Source of the DNA: Orientallactaga sibirica
Taxonomy: Eukaryota; Chordata; Mammalia; Rodentia; Dipodidae
Direction of reading: 5' to 3'
NCBI GenBank assembly: GCA_036365145.1
Contig: JAEOAD010000015.1
Coordinates: 14,129,501-14,193,500 of the forward strand
Length of the DNA: 64,000 nucleotides
Below the pieces are notes generated by a model that saw nothing but the letters and a program-made list of their open reading frames with translations, ran no database searches and was not told the DNA's origin. This document shows, piece after piece, positions 1 to 10,485 of this stretch (positions are counted from its first letter, which is position 1; the number at the start of each line of letters is the position of its first letter). The position numbers were made by a program, and so were the translations under genes.

Positions 1-501
1 TGAATGGCAGCATATTTTGGCAACATTGCCCATGTGGTACTGGTTTTAGAGGCATGAAAAGTGTAACATTTATAGGGTCATGGAATAATTTACTGTAATT
101 TTAGAGATCAGTTGAAGTCAGGTAATGCATATCAGGCTCAGAATCCCTGCACAGAGTTTTAAGAGGCCATTGTATGAAGCTGGGATGATAAACCCTAAGT
201 TTCAGTGGAGACTTGAAGATGTTGGAGATGCCAGGGCCAGAATAGCTCAAGAAAGAGACTATATATAGTATAGACAGAAGAGTTTGAAGGTAGGGATACC
301 TAAGTCATTTGGAAACCAGACTATCCCAGGTATCAGACATGATGTGGCAGGATTTGGTGTTTTCCCTTCTGTTTTGTTCTTGATATGGTCCAATTTTCCC
401 TTGCAGTGCATCCATTCCTCTCTATTTGATTGGCAATGATCACCTTGTGTATGTTGGAAGCATGGTATTTTCTTTTAGTTTTATACAAGAATACAATTAA
501 T
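1..501. other. Unassigned non-coding DNA
   Basis: AT-rich sequence with no open frame of useful length and no repeat family that I recognise. It ends at the target site of the first SINE. Confidence 0.4.
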
Positions 502-514
502 AAATTGCCTTGAG

Positions 515-714
515 GGCTGGAGAGATGTTAAGGTGCTTGTCTGAAAGACCTAAGGACCCAGGTTCAATTCCCCAGTACCCAGGTAAGCCAGATGCACAAG
601 GTGGCACATGCAACTGGAGTTAGTTTTCAGTGGCTGGAGGCCCTGGCATGCCCATTTTCTCTCTCTATCTGCCTTTTTTCTTTGTCTCTTAAATAAATAA
701 ATTAAAAAATAAAG
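515..714 (+). mobile_element. DIP-like tRNA-derived SINE, short form
   Basis: The head starts at a GGGCTGGAGAGATG motif and holds a B-box-like GGTTCAATTCC. The body includes CCAGATGCACAAGGTGG and ends in a CT-rich stretch and an AAATAAATAAAT tail. A perfect 13-bp TSD, AAATTGCCTTGAG, lies at 502-514 and 715-727, which fixes the ends and shows L1-type retroposition. The A-box region is partly deleted compared with other copies in the window. Confidence 0.9.
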
Positions 715-860
715 AAATTGCCTTGAGTCTCAAAAGAAAATTTTGAAGGTAGACTTTTGAGCAGCATGGGGACTGGTAAAGATTATGAGGACCTTTAAAG
801 TTGAACTAAGTGTATTTTATATTATGAGGTGGCCTCAAGCCTATGCAAATCAGGATTGAA

Positions 861-1494
861 TGTTGAGGTCTGAATGTAAAATGTCTTCTATAGGTTCATA
901 TTTTTTTTGAGAGAGAGAGAGAGAGAAACAGAGAGAGAGAGAGAGAGGGAAAGAGGCAGAGAGAGAGAGAGAGAAAGGTAGAGAGAGAGAGAGAGAGAGA
1001 ATGAGTACATCAGGGCCATCTCAGCCACTGTGAGCGAACTCCATACACATGTGCCCCCTTGTGGACAAACATAGCATTGCACGCTTGCGTCACCTGCATC
1101 TGGCTAAATATGGGACCTGGAGAATCTAACAGGCATACTTAGGCTTGGCAGGCAGGCGCCTTAACCACTAAGCCATCTCTCCAGCCTGGTTCCTGTGTTT
1201 TAATACTTGGTTCTAGGTGGTAGCACTGTTTGGGAACCATTAAGATGTTGAACCTTGCTGGAGGAAGTGGGTTAGTGGGTGGTGAGCCTCAGGGTTTATA
1301 GCCTATCCCTACTTCTTGTTTCTTCTCTGCTTCCTGACTGCAATGTGGTAAGCTGGATTCTCATTCCTGGCTCCATGACTTCCCTGCTATAATGGAATAT
1401 GTCCCTCTGGAACTGCAGACAAATTAAGCCCTTGTCTTCCTTAAGTTGTTTTTATCAGGTATTTGTTCACAGTACGGTGAAAGTAATGCACTAT
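861..1494 (+). mobile_element. Solo LTR, ERVL-MaLR (ORR1-like), split by a SINE
   Basis: The left piece (861-900) starts TGTTGAGGTCTGAATG. It continues after the inserted SINE at 1187 through TGGTAGCACTGTTTGGGAA, GCTGGAGGAAGTGGGTTAGTG and GCTTCCTGACTGCAATG to a degenerate AATTAAGCCC polyadenylation region and a TTCACAGTA end. This order is typical of rodent MaLR LTRs as I know them. No internal region or second LTR follows, so it is a solo LTR. Another SINE sits immediately at its 3' edge. Confidence 0.7.
901..1186 (-). mobile_element. DIP-like SINE, long form, inside an LTR
   Basis: Read on the minus strand it begins GGCTGGAGAGATGGCTTAGTG and ends in a long CT tract, seen on the plus strand as (GA)n at 909-1000. 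It has the extra internal block of the long form (plus strand GCATTGCACGCTTGCGTCAC). A short imperfect TSD (GGTTCAT / GGTTCCT) flanks it. It interrupts the LTR at 861-1494 and is therefore younger. Confidence 0.85.
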
Positions 1495-1502
1495 CATTTA
1501 AA

Positions 1503-1714
1503 AAAATATTTTATTTATTTATTTATTTGAGGGAGGGGGAAGATGCACACAGAAAGAGCAAAAACGGGCATGCTAGGGCCTCCAGCCACTGTAAACGAAC
1601 TCCAGACGCATGTGCCCCCTTGTGCATCTGGCTTACGTGGGTCCTGGAGAATCAAACCTGGGTTCTTTGGCTTTGCAGGCAAACACATTAACTACTAAGC
1701 CATTTCCCCAGCCT
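1503..1714 (-). mobile_element. DIP-like SINE, short form
   Basis: The plus strand runs from a TATTTATTTATTTATTTGAG tail through CTCCAGACGCATGTGCCCCC to AGCCATTTCCCCAGCC. It lacks the extra internal block. Flanks CACTATCATTTA and CACTACAAATTTA look like a decayed TSD. Confidence 0.85.
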
Positions 1715-1728
1715 TACACTACAAATTT

Positions 1729-2503
1729 AACATCAAAGTATGGATGCTAACTGGGGTGAGGATTTGAAAAACCATGTGATGATAGTAAAGTTCCTCTCTC
1801 TTCATAGATACCATTATAGTATCTCAGCAATTTTCACAAGAGTCTTTTATCTTGGTAAAACATTACCACTTTAATTTGAGATTTTGAGATACTACGTTTT
1901 GAGATAGTGTGTGTTTGAGATATTATCTGAATTACCTGTGACATTGCAAGGATGATGCTAAGTCATGCTAGGCAATTTCTGTTTATTTTTGTATATACAG
2001 TTCTGGAGATCAGACTTCAGAGCTATTTTAACTATTTTGATATGTAAGCATATCTCTCTCTGTTAGAGGATGATACTTATGAAAACTGGAGGAAATTATG
2101 CATTCCAAAACTCTATTTTGCTTGCCTGTAACCCTATTATATTAATCTCTATGTATGTAGTTTTATAACATTAATTTTCTGACATTATGTTCTTCAACAT
2201 TGGTCAGTTAATTTCCATAACTTTTCTGTTTTCAATTTTCCATCTTATAAACAATTTTCATCATGGAAACAAAGATGCTACTTCCTGTTGATATAGGAAC
2301 AAGAATAGTGTGTCTGAAAAGAGATGAGGAAGTTTCTTTCCCCTACTAGTCTATAACAATGAAAGGAATAATATTTAGATAATATGTCTTTAAGAATTTA
2401 ACATCTAATGCACTATTTTTATGGGTACTATAAAATCTTTTTTTGTAATAGATAGCTTTAATGAAGAGACCAAGTTTCTAAAAAGTTTTTAAAATACAGT
2501 TAT
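1729..2503. other. Unassigned non-coding DNA
   Basis: AT-rich, with no open reading frame or repeat family recognised. Confidence 0.4.
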
Positions 2504-2826
2504 TGGAGCCAGAGAGATAGCACAGTGAATAAAATGGTTACTATACTGGCATGGACCCCTCAGGACCAACAAAAAGTCGGATGATGTATTGTTAGCGTTT
2601 GTGATCCTTGCATGGCCCCAAGTAAGAAGTGAGACAGAGATAGGAGACTCACCCAGATACACAAAGGTCAGCTAAACTCAAAAACACAGTGGTGAACAAT
2701 GAAATGAGAGACCCTGATTCAACAACAAGGTGGAAGGAAGGTGAGGCATGGCACTAAAGTTGTCCTATGACCTCCACATGCTTGCTGTGGCACATGCACA
2801 CCCCTGACTCCCCACACACACCACTT
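2504..2826 (+). mobile_element. Composite B2/B3-like SINE, diverged
   Basis: A tRNA-like head (GGAGCCAGAGAGATAGCACAG) is followed by a body with GAGAGACCCTGATTCAACAA, GTTGTCCTATGACCTCCACA and a CA-rich end. The same order of blocks recurs at 11829-12256, 16061-16412 and, reversed, near 38.3, 39.5, 54 and 62.5 kb. Family naming is uncertain. Confidence 0.65.
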
Positions 2827-3001
2827 AATTATTAACTCACTTGTGTCAGCCAAGTTCTTTGAAAGCCAATTATTATACAAATTGATGTACCTAAATTGAT
2901 AATAACAAGCCTTGTTAGAAATTTTTAGCATGAGCCTCAAAATTCAAGAAAAAACTATGTTTGAAGGTCCACACTTTTTACACAATTTAGTTTTTTTTAA
3001 T

Positions 3002-3634
3002 ATATATTTTTTATTTATATTATTCTGATTTTACATTCATAGTATTGGTTCCATTGTCCTCCTCCCCGTCCTCCCACTTTCAAAGGGACCCTCATCAATG
3101 GGGAATGTGGGTCATGCATTGTGAAATAAGTCAAAGCCATGTACAAAAAAATGAGCTCAGTCTCCAAGATCTAGATGCCACCAAATGTGGGCTAGAAGAG
3201 AGCCAATGCATATAAAATTCCCTCCAAAACATATATGGTTATCCCTTCTATCTAGTACTAACTTCTTTCTCCGTTGGAGAATTTGCTTATCTTTTTTCCA
3301 GGTGGACAACGAACCTGAAGGGAGGATCAGCTAACCACACCTCACCAGCTGAAACCATAGAATAACGTAGGGGAAGGGCAAGAATACAGCGTTCAAGGCG
3401 ATCACAACACCAGAAAAAGGCTGAAGGAGATAAACACAGAGAACATCCAACTCCAACTAAGCCAGATATCCAGAGACACAGAGGCTCCCAAAACCTCATC
3501 AAGGAAGCAGAACTAAAATGACCCCAATGTGGCTCAGGGAAACTCGCGGAAGAGGGGCCAGAAAGATTGTTAGAGTCACAAGTTGGGGCACTATGCACAG
3601 AGACTGGGGCCTATCCACCAGAACTCTTGAGTAA
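3002..3634 (-). mobile_element. 5'-truncated L1 with internal inversion (twin priming)
   Basis: The left part (about 3002-3270) is L1 3' tail and 3' UTR in antisense. The right part (about 3290-3610) is L1 3' UTR in sense: it matches the reverse complement of the L1 3' UTR at about 32402-32650, sharing GCTCAGGGAA, GCGGAAGAGGG and AAGATT blocks in order. A 17-18 bp TSD, AATTTAG(T)nTTTTAAT, lies at 2984-3001 and 3635-3651, so both orientations arrived in one event. The 103-codon frame inside it is not a gene. Confidence 0.75.
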
Positions 3635-3651
3635 AATTTAGTTATTTTAAT

Positions 3652-5121
3652 TTCTTTTTTTAAAGGGAATGGGTTGAAATCAGGAAAACGAGATAATGTG
3701 TTAATGTCATTTGGTTGCTGAGCTGTCAACACCAAAATGACAAAGCAGGCACTATGACTGTAATGACAGTTTTTGCTATCCTATTTTGCATCTTCCAAAT
3801 TTCTAAACCTGTCTCCTTGCCTTTACTTCCATCATGACCTGCTTCTCTTCTCCAGCTGAACAGGAAACATCAGTCCCTCTCACCTGAGAAGCTGCTGCTG
3901 ATAACCGAGGTCATAGCTGTCTTTCTTCATTGAATTCCCAGAACTCTTGGAGACTTTCACCTGTGTTTACATCTATATTTTGTTGCTTGTCTAAGTTAGA
4001 TCCTGGCTACAATGTCAATGTGGTGATGGCAGTAAGTGATTCCTACAAATGTAGTATTCATAGCATTTAGCTTTCACGTCCCAGATAGGCTAAGTGCTCA
4101 TGGCTCACTAAATAAATAAATTAATTCACTGAATATAGAAAATGTTTTAATAGATCCCATGGCCAGGCATTTGGGATTAAGGAGAAATGGAGAGACATGT
4201 TATCATTAACCAAAAACATTAAAATTCTTTCCAAGTGAGAAGAAATGTAGTGCTATTAGCAAGGAAATGAGACAGCACTTATTGCTAACACACTTGCTGT
4301 TTTTGTGTAATGTCAATCATTACCTCACCCCTACCTCAGTGTGCTCTGCTGAAATTGGGATGGCTATACTGGAGCAGAGGACAATGTGCTCTGTGTGCTT
4401 TTTGAAACAGACCATGGGAGATGTTATAAATCCTATCAGACTCAGAATCAGTGCTTTCACCTTCTTAGGATATGTTTCATTCTTTTGGGGAAAAAACCAA
4501 CAACAACAAATGAGATTGTGGCTTGTTGCTTGTGAGAACATGGGTCATCTGAAAAGGCAAACAGTTTTCAAATTAAAGATGGTATCTTGTATATTGGCAA
4601 AAAGAGGAGGGTGAAGGCTGCTTTGAGTGGCAGAATGATTGTGACTCTTGGTAAGGGCTCAGGTCATTCATTTTAGGAGCCACTATAAATCATTTAATAT
4701 TTTAGTGCCTCAAACTCCAACTGCTGAGTGGGAAATGTAATTTTTCCACATCATAGAATAGATTAGGAGAAATCTATCAATGTTAGACCACTGGGTGATT
4801 ATGGTGGGTGGCCATATTGAGGGATTCAACTATTCATCAATAGTTGAATCAGGAATTTTGATCTTAAATCTGGGATCTGTAAGTTTACAATAATTTGCCT
4901 TTCTCTAAGCAGGTTAGGGGTTTCTGGTGCTTGACCTCTCTCTACCCTAGAAGCTCCATCAAATAGCACTGGAAAACCACCATCTTCTCACTTGATCCTT
5001 ACTTGTTCGTCTATCATTAATTTCTACTTTAGTGATAAGAAACCTAAAACTTATATGCTTTGCTGCAGTTCACACAATCAATAAACAGTTGTACAATATT
5101 TCCAGACAAGTCTTATGTTCC
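3652..5121. other. Unassigned non-coding DNA
   Basis: No gene or clear repeat. A frame at 4267-4614 has no family likeness and no coding signature. A perfect hairpin at 4823-4850 is listed separately. Confidence 0.4.
4823..4850. repeat. Perfect 12-bp inverted repeat
   Basis: Arms GATTCAACTATT (4823-4834) and AATAGTTGAATC (4839-4850) are exact reverse complements around a 4-base loop, CATC. It is not inside any mobile element that I recognise. Confidence 0.9.
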
Positions 5122-5505
5122 AATGGTTAATATTAATTGTCTCCTTGACAGAATCACCCAGAAAACTAATATCTGGGAATGCCTGTGAGTGATTATTTAC
5201 ACTAGCTTAGTTTCTGGGCATGCTTTGAGGGATTGCCTTGACTAGGATAATTGAAGTGGAAAGACTCTCCTTAACTGTAGGTTACACCATTAAATGGTCT
5301 GTGTCCTGGAATGCATAAAAAGTAGAGAGCTGGCTGAGCACCAGCATTCATTTCATCGCTCTCAGCTTCTTGATGGTGAACACTATATGATCAGCTACTT
5401 CATGTTCTTGTCATCACACCATGTCACCACAGTGGACTATGACTTTAAACTATGACTAGAAATAAACCCTTACTTAATTTTTATTTCCTCTAGTCTACAT
5501 GATAT
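5122..5505 (+). mobile_element. Solo LTR, rodent ERVL/MaLR class
   Basis: Begins ATGGTTAATATTAATTGTCT and runs through TGCATAAAAAGTAGAGAGC (TATA-like), GCTGAGCACCAGCATTCATT and an AATAAACCCTTA polyadenylation signal near the end. I recognise this order from rodent LTRs. The reversed copy at about 50.77-51.13 kb appears to belong to a related family. Confidence 0.65.
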
Positions 5506-6312
5506 TGATGGAGGGTAGGAGAAAGCAAGCATTTTTTAAGCAGTTTCAGTTAGAAATTGAGGGCCACAGGGAACCAGGAGATGTCACCCCACATGCTATC
5601 TCATCCTGGTGCAAAAACTGAACTCTTGGCAGAAATGGAGCTCTTGTTGGATAGAGACTGATCTTAGGACCTCCTGCTGCTCACAGTCTACTGAACTACC
5701 TTGGTGGGCTGGCTCTAGGGTCCACCCTCCAAATCTATAAACCAATTAGGTCTTCCCCTTGCCTATAAAGGCTACTGTCTTCTTTTTGTGACTAGCTCCA
5801 TCCCACTCTGCTTAGCTCCTTTCTGTTTTTCTGGCTCTGCTTCTGTGTTCTGCCTTTCTGCTCTGCCACAGGGACACACATGAGTCTAACTCCCCCCTCA
5901 TTCAGCCTGGCTGGATGTGGTGGGGGTGGTGGCAACACAATATTGTTTCTTGGTTTGGATTGGTTTTCTTCTTGCTTCTGCTTTATAGTTTGGGGTAACT
6001 TCTCACTTTGATTACATGCATGATTTTCTTCTGGTCTCTAATCTACCAGTGTATATTTTCCTTACACCCTATATCTACTACATGGGTGCTTTCACTAACT
6101 CAACACAGAGGGTGCTTTTACTAACTCTAGGCTTGCTACCTGCATAATGTCTTTAAACTCAGTGAGACCTTGAGTGTAACTCTCTTCATTACTCATTTCT
6201 CCTCTGAATCTCTTGTTCTCTGCTTTGATATATTCCGTCTCATTTTTTCCTTGAGCCTCACAGTTTGTCCTATTCACTTCTCTAAAATCCCATGACAAAT
6301 GTCATGTGGGTT

Positions 6313-6437
6313 CCTCCTAAGTCTCTCTATGCAAGCTTACTCTAATGTTCTCCTTAAAATCCTCAGTTTCTCTAAGTCTACGTGCTTGCAGATTTACCCT
6401 AATCTCTTTTTAAAATCTTCAGTTTCTCTTAAATCCC
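6313..6437. repeat. Imperfect tandem repeat, about 56-bp unit
   Basis: Units start at about 6313, 6361 and 6417, share CTCAGTTTCTCTAAG-like and TTACYCTAAT words, and end in TTAAAAT. There are roughly 2.3 diverged copies. Confidence 0.6.
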
Positions 6438-7114
6438 AATCCCCCTTAAATAAACCCAAAAGTTTGTGATTTTCCCCTAATTAAAATTAAATTTAATTAT
6501 TACCTAATTAAATTTAATAATTCATATTTCATCTTTCTTTAGTTTGTCTTTATTAATTACTCATTAAAGATAGGACAGAGTAATGAACTTCCATCTTTGA
6601 TAATGAAATTTTTATGCAAGTACTTTGCCCTTGTTCTAGCAAGGCAGCACTAACAGTTCTTATCTTTCTTGGCCCACACTATCTTTCAGATTCATTGGGA
6701 TCAAATCTTTTTATACTATTACAAGAATCTACAGGTTATATAGCACATAATAAATATACTTGTTTATACTTTACTTACATCCAAAAATATAAAGTTTTCC
6801 TGTGGCATTCACAGAGATAGAAGAATTCTTACTTCTTTATTTATTTTTTTTTCCTGTAACTTTTTCCTATTGAGACCTGGGAGATTATCTTGTCCCTGTT
6901 GGCTTTTTCTCTACACACTTAATGCTCCAAGCTCATAATTTTCTCTAATCACACTAGCAATTTCAGTCATATTGCATTAATTATACATAAATAATTACTT
7001 AATAACATAGTACACCTATCCATCAGCTAGGCTCAAGTCCCCTCAGGCAGTTTGGTATCTAATGACAGTGAAGTTCTGTTATTTCTTTCTGGAATACCTT
7101 TGCAGACATCTTGT

Positions 7115-7287
7115 TCTCTACCTATTTCTTATTTGTTGAGCTTTCTAACAATTCTTAGATTTTTTTTTTTTCCTGCTTGGTCTACTTGGAACATGCTCTC
7201 TCTACCTATTTCTTATTTGTTGAGCTTTCTAACAATTCTTAGATTTTTTTTTTTTTTTTTCCTGCTTGGTCTACTTGGAACATGCTC
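7115..7287. repeat. Tandem duplication, 84-bp unit
   Basis: TCTCTACCTATTTCTTATTT begins at 7115 and again at 7199. Each copy continues through GAGCTTTCTAACAATTCTTA, a T tract and CCTGCTTGGTCTACTTGGAA. The copies are nearly identical except for a longer T tract in the second. Confidence 0.95.
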
Positions 7288-7605
7288 ACATTTGTTGGGA
7301 ATAAGAAATTTTATCTTTCATTCTTATCATAATAATTATAAACTTACTTTTTCACTTCACTGATAAACAAGGAAATTGGTTTCTAGCATTTGAGAAGCTA
7401 GGGGCTTTTGGTATGAGATAGTAAATCACCTTCTTGCTGTGTACTCCAATAGTGATAGCATATCAATGCATAATTTTATCTCTGTATTCTTCATTTATAG
7501 CATAGTCATTAAGGGTTGATATCTATGCATTTGTGTGTTTTGCTTATATCTTTGTATTATCTGTAGTTTTGCTCTTTATTTTCAAGCAAACATTGTCATA
7601 GTAAT

Positions 7606-7963
7606 TGTAGCAGACAGCTTCATGTTTGCTGAGATGAACTTCCAGACCAGGCACAGTTATGGAGGAAGGGATTTATTGAAGCTTACAGATCCAGGGGAAG
7701 TTCCATACTGGCAGAAGCAGCTGGCCTGATTTCATAGGACCAAACAGAGAGAGCAAAGCCACAAGCCAAAAACCACACAGCACAGCATACCTCAGGAACT
7801 CCAGCTAGACGCACTTTGCATATTTTTAGATTGAAATCTCAAACCCACCACCACACCATAAGATCTGCCCAGTGACACTGCCTCCAGCCAGGTGGCTGCA
7901 GATGGAAACTATAAACTTATAAAACACTGAATATATTGGGGGCCATCTATTCAAGCTACCCCA
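7606..7963 (-). repeat. 3' LTR of the MaLR-like element
   Basis: 358-bp LTR with an AATAAA signal on the minus strand (plus strand TTTATT at 7672-7677). It pairs with 9180-9525. Confidence 0.85.
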
Positions 7964-7980
7964 TTCTTCCCTTGGCCCCT
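7964..7980 (-). other. Polypurine tract
   Basis: The minus strand reads AGGGGCCAAGGGAAGAA directly before the 3' LTR. It is purine-rich and correctly placed for priming plus-strand synthesis. Confidence 0.7.
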
Positions 7981-9156
7981 AATAGATTCATAACCATCAC
8001 ACATCGTAAATTGTATGCAGTCCAGTTTCAAAGATCCCCACAGTCTTTACCAACTTAAGATAGTTTTAAAATCTCAAGTCTCATCTAAGATTTAAGATTG
8101 TCTCTTAGCTGTAAGTCCTGTAAAATCAAACAAGTTATATACTTTCAACATACGAAGGCACAGAGTAAACATTTTCAACTGGTTTAAGGCATAGCAAGGA
8201 AAGACTGGAACAATGCAAATTCAACCCCCATCAAACAATCATCAAACTTCTGCAGTTTAAGTTCAAGATAATGAGAGACTGACAGTTCTGCCCCTTCAGC
8301 TGGGCAGAATATCCAGGGAAAACTTCCATCCCAGGCCAACAGTGCACTCCATGGAAGCCCTTGCACAGTCCTGGTATATCCAAAATATCTTCAGGTCTCC
8401 ATGCAAACCATGGTCCATCTTCCAAAGGCTCTTCTGCCTATCAGGGCATCACACCCTGCCTCATGCTGCATCTCAACAGTGGCTCCTGGAACCATGTGTA
8501 CTTCTTGACCCACTTCATGCATTTTTCATGATTCCAAAACTAATCCCTGGTGTGCAGGACACAGCTATATTCTTAATTCAGGGACAAAATAAATCATAAC
8601 CTTGAAAATCAGGTTCCTTCTCCAGTCAGCTCTTTCCAAAATAGTTTGCATTTCTAACAGTCTTTCCTCAGGCATCTTCTCCATTGTTTTAATGTAAAGC
8701 AGTTGGGCCATCTTCCTTAAGATTGCTAATGTGTTGACAATAGCAGCTTTAGCAACCTAAAACCAGTCTCAGTGCCTATGATTTTAATTTGCTTGAGGTT
8801 TTCCAACTTAAAATCTTAAATTTCTCAGTCCAATATCTTTAGCCAAACACATCAGTCCATTATAAATGTAACCTTGATCAAACTCTCTGGGCCTGGGCAG
8901 CAGAATACAGCCATCCCTTATGCCAGTAGTCCAGTTCCAACAAAGTCCTCTGCAGTCTTTCCTTCCCCTTAGAAAGCTCATAAGCCAAGCCTTGAAGTTC
9001 AATACTGTCTGCACTTAGCATTTTCAAACTCTCATCAAAATGGTCCATAAAACTTGGCTTACCACTCAAGAAGGCATCTTCAGTTGCAAGCACCAACTCC
9101 ATGCCCATTCCTCCAAAACAAATTTTCCAAAAAAACAGATGGTTAGGTTCATCTCA

Positions 9157-9174
9157 CCCCACATTCTGGTACCA
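9157..9174 (-). other. Primer-binding site, tRNA-Leu-like
   Basis: The minus strand reads TGGTACCAGAATGTGGGG, five bases inside the 5' LTR. A TGGTRCCAG start is what I expect of Leu-primed ERVL/MaLR elements; the tRNA was not confirmed by alignment. Confidence 0.6.
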
Positions 9175-9179
9175 GCTTC

Positions 9180-9525
9180 TGTAGCAGACAGCTTCATGTT
9201 TGCTGTGATGAACTTGCAGAGCAGGCACAGTTATGGAGGAAGGGATTTATTGAAGCTTACAGATTCAGGGGAAGTTCCATAATGGCAGACGCAGCTAGCC
9301 TGCTTTCACAGGACCAAACACAGAGAGCAAAGCCACAAGCAAAAAAAAAAAAAAAAAAAAAAAAAACAAAAAAACAGCATACCTCAGGAACTCCAGCTAG
9401 GCACACTTTGCATATCTTTAGATTGAAATCTCAGACTCACCACTCGAACCACAGGTGGCTGCAGATGCAAACTACAAACAAATAAAACACTGAATATATT
9501 GGGGCCATCTATTCAAACTACCACA
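9180..9525 (-). repeat. 5' LTR of the MaLR-like element
   Basis: Closely similar to 7606-7963. It differs by an expanded A tract on the plus strand (about 9341-9372) and a small deletion near 9446. Confidence 0.85.
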
Positions 9526-9530
9526 GTTAT

Positions 9531-10235
9531 ATCCAGGTTTCCCTGCTGTTACGATAACTGTGTCTCACCCAGCAGCACAGCCACTGACTAATATTTGGAT
9601 CAATGACCCCAGGGGCAAAATGTAATAGCACAAAAGTTAGCAATAACAATAAACTTAATGTTTCAGAAGAATGTGTGCTTACACATATATGTGGTAGAGG
9701 AATTATATGGACACATTTTTAAGGAAATATATCTTTCCTAAAGTGACCACATATTTCAATAACTTATATAGTTTGTTGATGTATTTGAGAACTATAACAC
9801 ATCTTTCCTTAAAAGCAACATTTGAATTTGGTGCGTTCATAGGGATAGTTAACTTATACAATCAGGAAGGAAGCAAAGACAAGAGACATCAAGGCTAATT
9901 GTGATTCAATAGGAAATGTGTGTCCATGATATTCTGTGAATGTGTCCCTACTGGACATAGTCCTGCTAGACGCTGTATGTGTGGCCAGACTGTGCTAGAC
10001 TTTGCTGTTTTGACTTTTTCATGAGACATTAAAATTCATCATCTCCAAGATAACATATATTCTCCTAATTCTTTTTCTATGTTCTACATCTTTGTGTCTG
10101 TCACCACTGTTCCTTATCTCTTTGAAGACAGGGTCAAAGCCATAATTGCTAGTTTCTCAATCTCCAAGTTCATTTTGTATTTCCTCCAAAAATTGGAATT
10201 CACATTTTTCTCACCAACATCATTACCATGCTATT
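9531..10235. other. Unassigned non-coding DNA
   Basis: No repeat or coding frame recognised. Confidence 0.4.
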
Positions 10236-10249
10236 AGAAAGTTCATCTG

Positions 10250-10471
10250 GGGGTGGAGAGATGGAATAGCAGTTAAGGAACTTGCCTGCAAAGCCAAAGA
10301 CCCATGTTTAGATTTCCAGATCCTACATTAGCCAGATGCACAAAGGTGAGGCCAATGCAAGGTCACACATGCCCACTAGGTGGCACAAGCATCTGGAATT
10401 TGATTTCAGTGGCTGAGGCCCTGGCACACCAATTCTCTCTGTCTCTCTGTCTCCCTCTCTAACATAAAAAA
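10250..10471 (+). mobile_element. DIP-like SINE, long-type body
   Basis: Starts GGGTGGAGAGATGGAATAGC and has AGCCAGATGCACAAAGGTGA followed by an expanded block like the long form. It ends in a CT-rich tail. A perfect 14-bp TSD, AGAAAGTTCATCTG, lies at 10236-10249 and 10472-10485. Confidence 0.9.
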
Positions 10472-10485
10472 AGAAAGTTCATCTG

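Larger units (their letters stand above)
5506..7605. other. Non-coding DNA, possible decayed LTR at its start
   Basis: 5560-5960 is pyrimidine-rich and holds a CCAATTAGG and a TGCCTATAAAGGC box about 20 bases apart, which could be an old LTR promoter; this is weak. 6470-6560 is a run of AATTAAATTT-type words. Two tandem duplications (6313-6437 and 7115-7287) are listed separately. No coding frame is supported. Confidence 0.35.
7606..9525 (-). mobile_element. Complete non-autonomous LTR retrotransposon (MaLR-like)
   Basis: Two direct repeats of about 350 bp (7606-7963 and 9180-9525) flank about 1.2 kb of non-coding interior. On the minus strand each LTR starts TGTGGTAGTTTGAATAGA or close to it and ends GCTGTCTGCTACA. 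The 5-bp flanks GTAAT (7601-7605) and GTTAT (9526-9530) match at four of five bases, as expected for a retroviral-type TSD. A primer-binding site and polypurine tract are in the right places. There is no gag or pol frame. The short non-coding interior is typical of MaLR elements, which borrow ERVL enzymes. Confidence 0.85.

Noticed and set aside
888..1082. Frame rich in Ser-Leu repeats
   Set aside because: It is the translated (GA)n/CT tail of a SINE. The same applies to the frames at 18201-18401, 18288-18536, 18760-18945 and 47445-47713.
3287..3598. 103-codon minus-strand frame
   Set aside because: It lies inside L1 3' UTR sequence, supported by similarity to the L1 at 32.4-32.65 kb.
4267..4614. 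115-codon frame
   Set aside because: No family likeness, and an opposite-strand frame covers the same bases.
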